A stretch of DNA of 64,000 nt from Rugosimonospora africana (lineage in GTDB: Bacteria > Actinomycetota > Actinomycetes > Mycobacteriales > Micromonosporaceae). Location: positions 1 to 64,000 of the forward strand of contig NZ_BONZ01000051.1 of assembly GCF_016862975.1 (NCBI RefSeq). Direction: 5' to 3'. The notes beneath the pieces are model-generated. The model saw nothing but the letters and a program-made list of their open reading frames with translations. It was not told where the DNA came from and did not search any database. The translations under genes and the position numbers were made by a program. Positions 1 to 7,278 of this stretch are shown here, one piece after another (position 1 is the stretch's first letter; each line of letters starts with the position of its first letter).

Positions 1-909
1 TCCGTCCACATCACCGGTACCACCGGCCCGACCGGGGGACCGTCGCAGAGCCCGACGCCGACCCCGACCACTACCGGCAACCCGCCGCCCGACTCGTTCT
101 GGGGCGACACCAGCGGCATCCCCGCCGCTCACAACGTCCTCGAAGTCAAGGTGCTCAACCGAACCAACGGCCAGTACCCGGACAGCCAGGTGTACTGGAG
201 CTTCAACGGTCAGACCCACTCGATCGCGGAGCAGCCGTACCTGGACATGCCGGCCAACTCCGCCGGCCGGATGTACTTCTATCTCGGCTCGCCCAACAGC
301 CAGTACTACGACTTCATCGAGTTCACCGTCGGCGCCACGGTGTTCAACGGCAACACCACCCGGGTGGACGCGTTCGGGCTCAAGCTGGCGATGCGCCTGC
401 ACGCACACGACGGGTACGACGTGTCGGTCGGCGAGGATTACAACACCTTCTCGGAGAGCCGGACCGCGACGTTCCAGCGGTTCATGAACTCGGTACCGAC
501 CGAGTTCAAGCCGCTGGCGCAGGACCAGGCGCCGTACCGGATCCCGGCACCCGGCAGCGACCCGAACTTCCGTACCGGCGGCCAGTACGCGAACTACTTC
601 ACCAGCTACGCCGCGTCGGTCGGGGTCAACGCCCCGACGTCGGACATCACCGGCTGCGCCGGCGTGCTGGCCAACAACCCGGGCATGTGCGCGGCCCTCA
701 ACCGGCACGTCGCCCAGCTGCCCCAGTCGCAGTGGTCGGATCCCACCCAGTACTACCGGGCCGCCCCGGCGAACTACTACGCGAAGTTCTGGCACGACAA
801 CGCCATCAACCACCTGGCCTACGGATTCCCCTACGACGACTACGCGGGCCAGTCCTCCTTCATCTCGCATGGCAGCCCGCAGTGGCTACTGGTCGCCGTC
901 GGCTGGTAG
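1..909 (+). CDS. GH64 family beta-1,3-glucanase, C-terminal part (5' truncated by window edge)
   Basis: The reading frame is open from base 1, so the N-terminus lies outside the window. The first ~30 residues are a Pro/Thr/Gly/Ser-rich linker of the kind that joins a carbohydrate-binding module to a catalytic domain. The remaining ~260 residues read like the laminaripentaose-producing beta-1,3-glucanase family GH64: a thaumatin-like beta-sandwich start (VYWSFNGQTHSI), then the FDAFGLKLAMRLH-type core and the ending SPQWLLVAVGW. Such enzymes are secreted and cut beta-1,3-glucan of fungal or plant walls. The signal peptide and the upstream module cannot be seen. A strong hairpin follows the stop. 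Family assignment is by recognised sequence pattern, and substrate is inferred from the family. Confidence 0.82.
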   Translation, partial: SVHITGTTGPTGGPSQSPTPTPTTTGNPPPDSFWGDTSGIPAAHNVLEVKVLNRTNGQYPDSQVYWSFNGQTHSIAEQPYLDMPANSAGRMYFYLGSPNSQYYDFIEFTVGATVFNGNTTRVDAFGLKLAMRLHAHDGYDVSVGEDYNTFSESRTATFQRFMNSVPTEFKPLAQDQAPYRIPAPGSDPNFRTGGQYANYFTSYAASVGVNAPTSDITGCAGVLANNPGMCAALNRHVAQLPQSQWSDPTQYYRAAPANYYAKFWHDNAINHLAYGFPYDDYAGQSSFISHGSPQWLLVAVGW

Positions 910-940
910 CTCCACCGGCCACCGACCGCTGACCCGTTCC

Positions 941-984
941 GCGCGGCGGTCGTTCCCCGGCAACCCGGGGCGCGACCGCCGCGC
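941..984. terminator. bidirectional terminator hairpin
   Basis: A perfect 12-bp outer stem (GCGCGGCGGTCG, 941-952, with its complement at 973-984) encloses an inner CCCCGG/CCGGGG stem with a CAAC loop. It lies between the convergent ends of the glucanase gene and the methyltransferase gene and could stop transcription from both sides. There is no U-tract, as is usual in high-GC actinobacteria. Confidence 0.7.
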
Positions 985-997
985 TGTTCCGGCCCGC

Positions 998-1666
998 CTA
1001 AGCCGACGGGTACGCGATGAGGATCGCTCCCGGGACGCTCTCATCGAGGTCGGTCAGCAGCTGGGCCCTGACCGTGAATCCGGCCTCACGCAGCCAGGCG
1101 GCCACCCGGTCCGGCTGGCGGCGGTGTACGTAGACCTTCATCGGGTGACCGCCATAGCCCTCCGTCTTCAGCCGTGACTGATCGCCGACGTGAAAGCCGA
1201 GCAGCAGAGGCCCACCGGGACGCAGCACCCGCCGGAAGTGGCCGAGTACCGTGGGAATCTCGTCGTCGGGGATGTGAATCAGTGACCAGAAGGCGAGCAG
1301 CGCGGCGACCGAGGCGTCGGCGAGTCGCAGGTTCGTCATCGAGCCCACCTCGAACCGCAGGTCGGGATGTTCCCGCCGGGCGATATCGACCATCGCCGGT
1401 GACAGATCGATGCCGAAGACGTCGAGGCCAAGCTCGTGCAGGTGAGCGGTCACGTGCCCTGGTCCGCAGCCGACGTCCGCCACCGGTCCGCCACCGGCGG
1501 TGTGGACCAGGTCGGCGAACAACGTCAGGGCGGCACGTAGATAGCTCTCCCCGGTCAGTGCCTTGCGGGCGAAGTCGGAGTAGCTGTCGGCGACCGTGTC
1601 GTAGGAGGCCCGGGTGTCCGCCAACCAACCGTCCGCGTCGCTGTCCCGTGTCTCGGTTTCCGTCAT
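998..1666 (-). CDS. class I SAM-dependent methyltransferase
   Basis: This is a 222-residue Rossmann-fold methyltransferase. Motif I is visible as VADVGCGPGHVTAHL near residue 62, followed by the acidic end of strand beta-2 (LDVFGIDLSPAMVDIA). The post-motif LRPGGPLLLGFH strand is also present. The small-molecule substrate cannot be told from sequence. The start is the ATG at 1666, because a strong AGGAGG Shine-Dalgarno precedes it at good spacing; upstream codons in the same frame have no such site. It is divergent from the membrane protein gene that starts at 1896, and it converges on the glucanase gene across a terminator hairpin. Confidence 0.85.
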   Translation of the reverse strand: MTETETRDSDADGWLADTRASYDTVADSYSDFARKALTGESYLRAALTLFADLVHTAGGGPVADVGCGPGHVTAHLHELGLDVFGIDLSPAMVDIARREHPDLRFEVGSMTNLRLADASVAALLAFWSLIHIPDDEIPTVLGHFRRVLRPGGPLLLGFHVGDQSRLKTEGYGGHPMKVYVHRRQPDRVAAWLREAGFTVRAQLLTDLDESVPGAILIAYPSA

Positions 1667-1856
1667 CGTTCGCGCTCCTCCTGGTGCCGGGTTCGGGTGG
1701 GCTGGACAAGTATCCGGCGCCCCGTGCCGTAAAGATTGATCGACCTGCCCGCAACGGATTGAAGTCCGACAGTCCCGTGGCTCAGTCCCGCCCGTTTGTA
1801 TGAACGCCACCGATCGTGATACGCGATAGAAAGAGGCGACCATCGTCGTCGTTCTT

Positions 1857-1881
1857 GTGGCCAATAGCGCGTGGCCAATAG
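1857..1881. repeat. direct repeat in divergent promoter region
   Basis: GTGGCCAATAG occurs at 1857-1867 and again at 1871-1881, a 14-bp period. It lies immediately upstream of the start of the membrane protein at 1896, where a regulator or the RNA polymerase would sit. Function unknown. Confidence 0.45.
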
Positions 1882-1895
1882 TGGCGGGATTCCAA

Positions 1896-3578
1896 ATGAC
1901 GAGTGAGCCAAACGGAACCGACCGGTGCAGGCTTCGCGTGGTGTGCATCTATTCCACGTCCTGGTTGTATCTCGGCCAGAAGCGGCAGGATCTGAGCGCC
2001 AAGCTTGAGCTGAGCGGATTGACCCGGCACTACGAGCTTTACAAGGACCAGTTGCCCCGGCTGCTGCCACCCTCCTTCCTCGGTGGGCCGATCGGTGCCG
2101 GGGACATCGCGATCGCCGAGCCGGTCACCGGGATAACGATGACCGAATCCGACGCCGCGCTGTTCGCCCTGCCCTCGAATCAGGTCGTGCTCGCGGTGAG
2201 TCTCGGATTCACGACCGGGCCACTGTCTGAACCGGACAATGTCACGTCGGTCAGCCGGGTATTGGAGCAGAGCATCGGGGCCGCGGTCACGATCCGCGGA
2301 CAGAGCCTGATTGCCTACGCCGACGAACTGGGACAGCACGGCCTGACCCGGGACACGCTCGCCACCGATGACCCGACGGAGGCGCCTTCCGAGGCGCTGC
2401 TGCCCGAGCGCCACCAGCTGGTGTTCATCGCCCGCCGTGAGAAGGACAAGTGGGTACCGACCCAGTCGGTGATCAGCGAGCTGCTGTACCGGGACACGCC
2501 GCCGTACCGCGAGGAGTTCGGTACTCCGAAGATCCCGGAGCAGCTCAACCTCGTCGAGCAGTCCGACGACGGCGAGTTCGTGCGGCCCACCTGGTCGTCG
2601 GTCGCCGGCCAGGGCGAGGCGTCCACCCGCAAGCTCATCACCCTCGGCCTCGTCACGCCGTACGTGAGCCTGCTGTACAGCCACGAGCGTTACGTCGAGG
2701 ACAGCATCTTCCTGTCGACCGTCCACGCGGTCGGCACCGCGTCGCGGTTCCGGCAGATCTGGCACGAGGCGTACCGGCAGGTGCGCCGGTTCCGCGACCA
2801 GAAACAGCGACAGACCGCCGGCCTGCAGACCCGAGCGGACCTGGAGGAGCTGGCCGACAACCTGGGCAACCTCCAATTCGACCTCACATTCAGCGTCGAG
2901 TTCCCGCTGATGCGCATCGAGACCTTCCATACCGCGCTGTACGAGGCGATGGACCTGTCCACCCAGGCCAAGGCGCTCAGCCAGATGTTCGACCAGCTGG
3001 ACGGCAGCCTGCACTCCGAGCTGACCGCGATCGACGTGCGGGAGCGCCGCCGCGACGACGGGCGGCAGCGGTGGAACGCGTTCGCGGCCGGCATTCTGAG
3101 CCTCATCGGTGTCTCGGTCGGTTTCGTCATCGCGTTCCTCGGCGTCAACACGACGGAGGTACCCGGCGGGAACGACGAACTGTCGATGTGGGCGCCGCAC
3201 TTCGCCGACCTGTACCTGATCGCCGCGCTGTTCGCGCTCACCCCGGTGTTCCTGATCTCCTTCCCGTACCTGCGGGACTGGGCGACGCAGCGGCGCATCG
3301 TCGCGGCCTGGATCGGACTGGGCACGACGGCCTTCGGTGTGGCGGTGCTCGCCGCGACCCTCTTCGAGGACCACCACGGCACCGGGCGGGCGATCGTGCT
3401 CGACGCCATCTTCAAGGCCGTCGCGGTCTTCGCGCTGCTGATCGGGCTGTCGCTGGTCGGCCTGTGGTCGCGCAAACCGCTGATGACGTGGCTGCGCAAG
3501 CTGCTGGCCCGGCGGCGCCGGCCGGCCACCGGTCGAACGGCCGAATCGGCCAGCCGGCCGGATCCGGCCGCCGGCTGA
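1896..3578 (+). CDS. large membrane protein with CorA-like architecture, function unknown
   Basis: The product has about 560 residues. The first ~250 are a soluble alpha/beta-looking domain. A long helical stretch rich in Arg, Glu and Gln follows (RFRQIWHEAYRQVRRFRDQ and onward, roughly residues 280-385). The last ~170 residues carry four hydrophobic segments (around FAAGILSLIGVSVGFVIAF, LYLIAALFALTPVFLISF, AWIGLGTTAFGVAVLAATLF and AVAVFALLIGLSLVGLW) and a basic cytoplasmic tail. This soluble-domain / long-helix / membrane layout recalls CorA-type channels. However, the GMN signature is absent and there are four rather than two membrane segments, so a transport role is only a guess. The ATG at 1896 was chosen over a GTG at 1857 because the latter lies inside a direct repeat. 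No obvious partner gene. Confidence 0.65.
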   Translation: MTSEPNGTDRCRLRVVCIYSTSWLYLGQKRQDLSAKLELSGLTRHYELYKDQLPRLLPPSFLGGPIGAGDIAIAEPVTGITMTESDAALFALPSNQVVLAVSLGFTTGPLSEPDNVTSVSRVLEQSIGAAVTIRGQSLIAYADELGQHGLTRDTLATDDPTEAPSEALLPERHQLVFIARREKDKWVPTQSVISELLYRDTPPYREEFGTPKIPEQLNLVEQSDDGEFVRPTWSSVAGQGEASTRKLITLGLVTPYVSLLYSHERYVEDSIFLSTVHAVGTASRFRQIWHEAYRQVRRFRDQKQRQTAGLQTRADLEELADNLGNLQFDLTFSVEFPLMRIETFHTALYEAMDLSTQAKALSQMFDQLDGSLHSELTAIDVRERRRDDGRQRWNAFAAGILSLIGVSVGFVIAFLGVNTTEVPGGNDELSMWAPHFADLYLIAALFALTPVFLISFPYLRDWATQRRIVAAWIGLGTTAFGVAVLAATLFEDHHGTGRAIVLDAIFKAVAVFALLIGLSLVGLWSRKPLMTWLRKLLARRRRPATGRTAESASRPDPAAG

Positions 3579-3620
3579 CCTGTCCCGGGCGCGGTTGGCC
3601 CCCGGCCTCCGGTGGGCGGC

Positions 3621-3626
3621 TAGGCT
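3621..3626 (+). promoter_or_regulatory. -10 box of a leaderless promoter (TAGGCT)
   Basis: TAGGCT ends 7 nt before the ATG at 3634 and there is no Shine-Dalgarno. The spacing fits transcription starting at or next to the start codon. Confidence 0.6.
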
Positions 3627-3633
3627 AATGATC

Positions 3634-4263
3634 ATGAGTGATTCGGACCGGTTGGCGCGGGCGTTCGACGGGCTGGCGGACCAGTACGACGACGCGTACC
3701 ACGACGAGGTGGCGCAGGCGCTGGTCGAGTTCGTCGCGCCCACCGGCGGCGAATCGGTGGCCGATGTCGCCTGCGGCACCGGTGCGGTGGCGCTGGCGGT
3801 CGCCCGGACCCGTCCGGCGCAGCCCACACCGGTGCTGGCCGTCGACATCTCGGCGGGCATGGTGGCGGCCGGACGGGCGCGGGCGGATCGGCTGGGCCTG
3901 TCCGGTGCCATCGGCTGGCGGGTCGGTTCGGCGGTACCGCTGCCGGCCCCGGACGGCAGCCTCGACGTGGTGCTGTGCGCGTCCTCGCTGCATTTTCTGG
4001 GTACCCGGGCGCTGGTCGACTGGCGACGAGTGCTGCGCCCCGGCGGCCGGTGCGGGTTCACCCTGCCGGTGGCGTCCCAGTTCCGGCCCGGCGGGGTGTT
4101 CGCCGAACTGGTCGGGGACCTGCGGATGCCGGAGACCGCCGGGGAGGCGTGCGCCCTCGCCGAGGCCGCCGGCTTCGTCGATGCCGTGGCGCGGGAGCGC
4201 AGTGCCGGCTCCCGCCGCGTGTTTCTGGTCCGGGCGACCAGTTCGCGGTCAGCGTCTCGATGA
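3634..4263 (+). CDS. class I SAM-dependent methyltransferase
   Basis: A 209-residue methyltransferase of the UbiE/type-11 kind. The N-terminus has AFDGLADQYDDAYHDEVA, typical of the pre-motif helix. Motif I is VADVACGTGAVALAV near residue 42, motif II VLAVDISAGMVAAG, and the LRPGGRCGFTLPV strand follows. The second half is short, so the substrate lid may be reduced. The start at 3634 is favoured because of the TAGGCT box 7 nt upstream; an in-frame ATG two codons earlier is an alternative. It ends 22 bp before the convergent aminopeptidase gene. Substrate unknown. Confidence 0.83.
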   Translation: MSDSDRLARAFDGLADQYDDAYHDEVAQALVEFVAPTGGESVADVACGTGAVALAVARTRPAQPTPVLAVDISAGMVAAGRARADRLGLSGAIGWRVGSAVPLPAPDGSLDVVLCASSLHFLGTRALVDWRRVLRPGGRCGFTLPVASQFRPGGVFAELVGDLRMPETAGEACALAEAAGFVDAVARERSAGSRRVFLVRATSSRSASR

Positions 4264-4279
4264 GCCCGCGGCCGCGGGC
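4264..4279. terminator. perfect 16-bp palindrome between convergent genes
   Basis: GCCCGCGGCCGCGGGC directly follows the methyltransferase stop and precedes the aminopeptidase stop on the other strand. It fills almost the whole 22-bp gap, so it probably acts as a shared terminator. Confidence 0.5.
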
Positions 4280-4285
4280 CGGGCT

Positions 4286-5104
4286 TCAGATGCCGCCGAG
4301 CGTGGCGATCAGGTCGACGAGCCGGTACGCGGTGGGAAAGTCCGGCGCCTGGTATCGCAGGGTGCAGCCGTCGATCCGCTCGATGCCCGGGATCAGCAGC
4401 GCATGTTCGGTCATGTACGGCCGGTACACCTCGACCTCCAGCTCCACCGGCCCGTCGAAGCGCACCGGGCGGACGGCGGCCCGGCCGGCCAGTGCCTCCG
4501 GCACCGCCTGCTCGATCCGCTCGCACGCCACGTCCGGGTGCAGCAGCGCGGCGGACCGGGCGCCCAGCGCACGCTTGACCACGACGCAGGCGATGCCCGG
4601 CGCCACCTCTGCCGCTTCCGCTGCCACGGTGTCGTCCCCGCTCACGAGCGCGGGCGCGACCCCGTGATGGGCGGCGAGCGCGGCGTTGAGACCGAGCTCG
4701 CCCAGGGACCGCCCGTCGCACCTCACGTCCGCGACGACCGAACCGGAGACGGTGTGCGCCATCACCGAACGCGGGGTGCCAGCCTTGCCGTGGTACCCGA
4801 TGAACAGCACCGCGTCGATATCCGGGCCGAGCCCGGCCATCATCCCGTCGGGCTTGGGCGAACCACGCAACAGCTCGGCGCGGCGGTCGACCAGCTCGGG
4901 CAGGAGGTTACGGAACTTGGCGTGCGCCTCGGTGACGAGCACCTGGGCGGCCGGATCGGCGGCGTAGACCCCGCGGACCGCGGCGTTGGCCTCGGCGGTG
5001 ATCAGCTTGCGGTTGCGCTCATACTCGCTGTGCCCGGGCGCGATGTCCTCGCCGTGCACCACGCCGGCGATGCCCTCCATGTCGACCGAGACAAGCACTC
5101 GCAC
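4286..5104 (-). CDS. M55-family D-aminopeptidase (DppA-like)
   Basis: The 272-residue product matches the zinc D-aminopeptidase family of Bacillus DppA. The N-terminal SVDMEGIAG supplies the Asp and Glu metal ligands. Histidines occur in VTEAHA, in the conserved FIGYHGKAG segment and in VMAHTVSG, which in the family hold metal and the catalytic His. The family releases D-Ala and other D-residues from short peptides, so a role in recycling wall peptides is plausible. The usual DxHG around the third ligand reads EAHA here, a small deviation. The GTG at 5104 is preferred, because family members begin close to the VLVSVDMEG strand and GGGAAGG lies at workable spacing; a GTG at 5113 is nearly on top of that site. 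Confidence 0.82.
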   Translation of the reverse strand: MRVLVSVDMEGIAGVVHGEDIAPGHSEYERNRKLITAEANAAVRGVYAADPAAQVLVTEAHAKFRNLLPELVDRRAELLRGSPKPDGMMAGLGPDIDAVLFIGYHGKAGTPRSVMAHTVSGSVVADVRCDGRSLGELGLNAALAAHHGVAPALVSGDDTVAAEAAEVAPGIACVVVKRALGARSAALLHPDVACERIEQAVPEALAGRAAVRPVRFDGPVELEVEVYRPYMTEHALLIPGIERIDGCTLRYQAPDFPTAYRLVDLIATLGGI

Positions 5105-5261
5105 AGCATCCACACCTTCCCCGCTACCCGCCGGAACCGAATCCTAGTCACCGCCGGGTGGGTGCCCATCGAGCCGGGTCCCGGCCGGCGCGGTCCCGCG
5201 TCGCAGCCCGGCAACCCGACGGAAATTGGCTTGAGGGCGCCGAGCCGGCGTCGTTAGGGTG

Positions 5262-5358
5262 CGACTGGTCTGGGTCGTCGCGCGGCGTACAGGCGCGCCG
5301 AGCCAGGTTGGTCGGCGACTGGTTTGGGTCGTCGCGCGGCGTCAGACGCGCCGAGCCA
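5262..5358. repeat. two copies of a dispersed ~43-bp palindromic repeat
   Basis: Copy A (5262-5305) and copy B (5316-5358) both run from CGACTGGT through GGGTCGTCGCGCGGCG to GCGCCGAGCCA, with a 54-bp period. A partial copy end (GCGCCGAGCC) lies just upstream. The unit is an imperfect palindrome: TGGGTCG near the left end pairs with CGAGCCA at the right end, with GCGC/GCGC inside. Copy B is identical at 42 of 43 positions to a copy inside pheT at 51914-51956. The 5105-5433 gap holds this array and otherwise nothing I recognise. Confidence 0.85.
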
Positions 5359-5433
5359 CCGATCCGGCCGGAGCGACGCGGACCCGCCGGAGTGACCAGC
5401 CCGGCCGGGGCGACCGGAAGGGTGGGAAATGCC

Positions 5434-5934
5434 GTGGAGCCGATGAGCGAACAGGACATTCGGCGATCGATGGTCAACTGCTCCCGCGGCGAGGCCGCGA
5501 GCATGACGCTGCCCCGGGAGTTGGCCGCCGTCGACTGGGGCACGCTGGATTTCCTGGGCTGGCGCGATCCGAAGGCTCCGCTGCGCGGGTACCTGGTCGT
5601 CTGGCGGGACGGCAAGGCCGTCGGCGTCCAGTTGCGGGCGGCCGAGTCGAAGATGTCCGGCCGGGTGGCGGCCATGTGTTCCCTGTGCCGCACCGGCCAG
5701 CCGGCGAGCAATGTCTCGCTCTTCGTGGCGCGCCGCACCGGCCAGGCCGGGCGCAACGGCAACACCGTCGGTACCTACATCTGTGCGGACCTGGTCTGCT
5801 GCCGCAACGTACGGTTGGACAAGCCGTCGGCGACCCTGCACCCGGACCCGGGCCTCACCATCGACGAACGGGTCGAACGGCTCCGGACCCGGACGGACTC
5901 GTTCATCGACGAGGTGCTTTCCACCGTCGGCTGA
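5434..5934 (+). CDS. FBP-type treble-clef zinc-finger protein
   Basis: The product has about 166 residues and looks like the actinobacterial FBP-domain family (C-terminal treble-clef zinc finger, related to the elongation-factor-G-binding FusB/FBP group). The zinc ligands are visible as MCSLCRTG and, about 35 residues later, YICADLVCCRNVR. The N-terminal half (PRELAAVDWGTLDFLGWRDP) matches the usual pattern of the family. An EF-G-related function is known for FusB/FBP relatives but is only inferred here. The GTG at 5434 was chosen because GGAAGGGTGGG sits about 7 nt upstream; the in-frame ATG at 5443 is an alternative. Longer frames upstream run through the repeat array and are not credible. 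Confidence 0.75.
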   Translation: MEPMSEQDIRRSMVNCSRGEAASMTLPRELAAVDWGTLDFLGWRDPKAPLRGYLVVWRDGKAVGVQLRAAESKMSGRVAAMCSLCRTGQPASNVSLFVARRTGQAGRNGNTVGTYICADLVCCRNVRLDKPSATLHPDPGLTIDERVERLRTRTDSFIDEVLSTVG

Positions 5935-5971
5935 CGCGGCGGTGGGCTCTCGCCGAGCGCCGTAGGGCAGG

Positions 5972-6439
5972 ATGGGCACCGTGGTGGAGATCAGCCTTCT
6001 GACCGAATCCGACCGCGCCCGCTGGGAAGTGCTGGCCCGTGGCAAGGATGCGTACTTCGGGGTCGAGCGCGGCGACGCCGACTACGAACGGACCTGGCGA
6101 CGCCTGCTCGACGACGAGCAGATCCGCGGGATCGCCGCCCGGCTCGACGGCAAGATGGTGGCGATCGCGCACTACCTGTTCCACGCCAGCGTCTGGTATG
6201 CCGGGAAATGCTATCTGGCGGACTTGTTCGTGGACACGGAAGTCCGGCGCCGGGGTGTCGCGACGGCAGTGATCGAGTGGGCGGCGCGGGACGCCAAGGA
6301 GCATGGGTTCCCCAGCCTCTACTGGAACACGCTGGAGGATGCCCCGGCTCGCGCGCTCTACGACAAGGTGGGCAAGTTCCACCAGGGGTTCATCCTCTAC
6401 AGCTACCGGCGTGACGCGAGCCGGAACTCCACTCCATGA
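5972..6439 (+). CDS. GNAT-family N-acetyltransferase
   Basis: The product has 155 residues with a clear GNAT core. AHYLFHASVWYAGKCYLADLFVD forms strands 3-4, VRRRGVATAVIEWAARDAKEHG is the acetyl-CoA pyrophosphate loop (R-x-x-G-V-A pattern) with helix 3, and LYWNTLEDAPARALYDKVG is the C-terminal strand and helix. The acceptor is unknown. The start may be the ATG at 5972 or a GTG at 5981. The stop overlaps the start of the next acetyltransferase by 4 nt (ATGA), so the two are probably translated together. Confidence 0.82.
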   Translation: MGTVVEISLLTESDRARWEVLARGKDAYFGVERGDADYERTWRRLLDDEQIRGIAARLDGKMVAIAHYLFHASVWYAGKCYLADLFVDTEVRRRGVATAVIEWAARDAKEHGFPSLYWNTLEDAPARALYDKVGKFHQGFILYSYRRDASRNSTP

Positions 6440-7263
6440 GACCGGACACGTTTCCGGTTCCTGATCACGGCATGAGCCGGCACCCCGGCGAGGTTGAAAC
6501 AGTCATCACGGCGAAGATCGATGAAGACTTCACTCGCGCGACCGCCGACAGCGCCCTCGCTGCGGCGAGTGCCCGGTTCGGACACACGACCGCGACCCGG
6601 GTGGGCGCCCTTACTCGCCATCCCGCCTACAACAAGGCACGCGGCTTCAACGGCGACGACATCGCGTACCTCCCCGCCATCCGCAGTTTCTTCACCGACG
6701 TCGGCATCTCGCCACTGATCGAAGTCTGGGCGGGCCACGCCTCGGCAACGCTGGGCCGGCACTTGGCCGGAGCCGGCTTCTACGCAGCCGAAGTCAACGC
6801 CACCCTGCGCGCAACCGCTTCCGGTTCCTCGGTCCCCGCCCTCGAGACCGAACCAGAGATCCGCGAACTCAGCAACGGCGAGGACGACAGCATCTACCTC
6901 GAAACGCTCTTCGACGGATACGGCCTGAACTCCGAGACGGCATCGGCACAACGGGCGATGATGGCGATCGAACACCGCTCACCACGCCTCCGCCGCTACC
7001 TCGCCTACGTCGACGACCGACCCGCCGCGGCCGCGGCCCTCTACACCACACCGCAGGCCGCGTACTTCGCCGGCGCCGCGACCATCCCCGCGATGCGCAA
7101 CCGAGGCTGCCAATCGGCCCTGATCCGGCGGCGCCTGCGCGACACCAGAGCCGGGCAGGTCGTGGTCACCACCGCGTTCGGGTCACCCAGTCAGGCCAAC
7201 CTGCGACGCCTGGGCTTCACCATCGAACACACTCGCACGCTCTGGCGCCCCCTGACCCAATAA
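6436..7263 (+). CDS. GNAT-family N-acetyltransferase, longer form
   Basis: A 275-residue protein coupled to the preceding acetyltransferase by an ATGA overlap. The C-terminal half carries the GNAT signature (AAYFAGAATIPAMRNRGCQSALIRRRLRDTRAG, then VVTTAFGSPSQANLRRLGFT). The N-terminal ~130 residues look like a degenerate second GNAT-like domain. Cys replaces the usual small residue in RNRGCQ. Codon use is somewhat less G+C-biased than in the neighbours. Two adjacent, coupled acetyltransferases suggest one modification task, but nothing in the sequence names the substrate. The gene ends 15 bp before the convergent PBP-like gene. Confidence 0.75.
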   Translation: MRPDTFPVPDHGMSRHPGEVETVITAKIDEDFTRATADSALAAASARFGHTTATRVGALTRHPAYNKARGFNGDDIAYLPAIRSFFTDVGISPLIEVWAGHASATLGRHLAGAGFYAAEVNATLRATASGSSVPALETEPEIRELSNGEDDSIYLETLFDGYGLNSETASAQRAMMAIEHRSPRLRRYLAYVDDRPAAAAALYTTPQAAYFAGAATIPAMRNRGCQSALIRRRLRDTRAGQVVVTTAFGSPSQANLRRLGFTIEHTRTLWRPLTQ

Positions 7264-7278
7264 ACGCGTGATCGCCGG

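Noticed and set aside
998-4263. the two methyltransferases as restriction-modification genes
   Set aside because: Both have small-molecule methyltransferase motifs and lack DPPY/PCQ DNA-methylase motifs; no nuclease partner is adjacent.
1782-4721. 979-residue minus-strand open frame
   Set aside because: It runs antisense through the membrane protein and the methyltransferase. Its composition is Arg/Gly/Asp-rich, as expected of a high-GC shadow frame.
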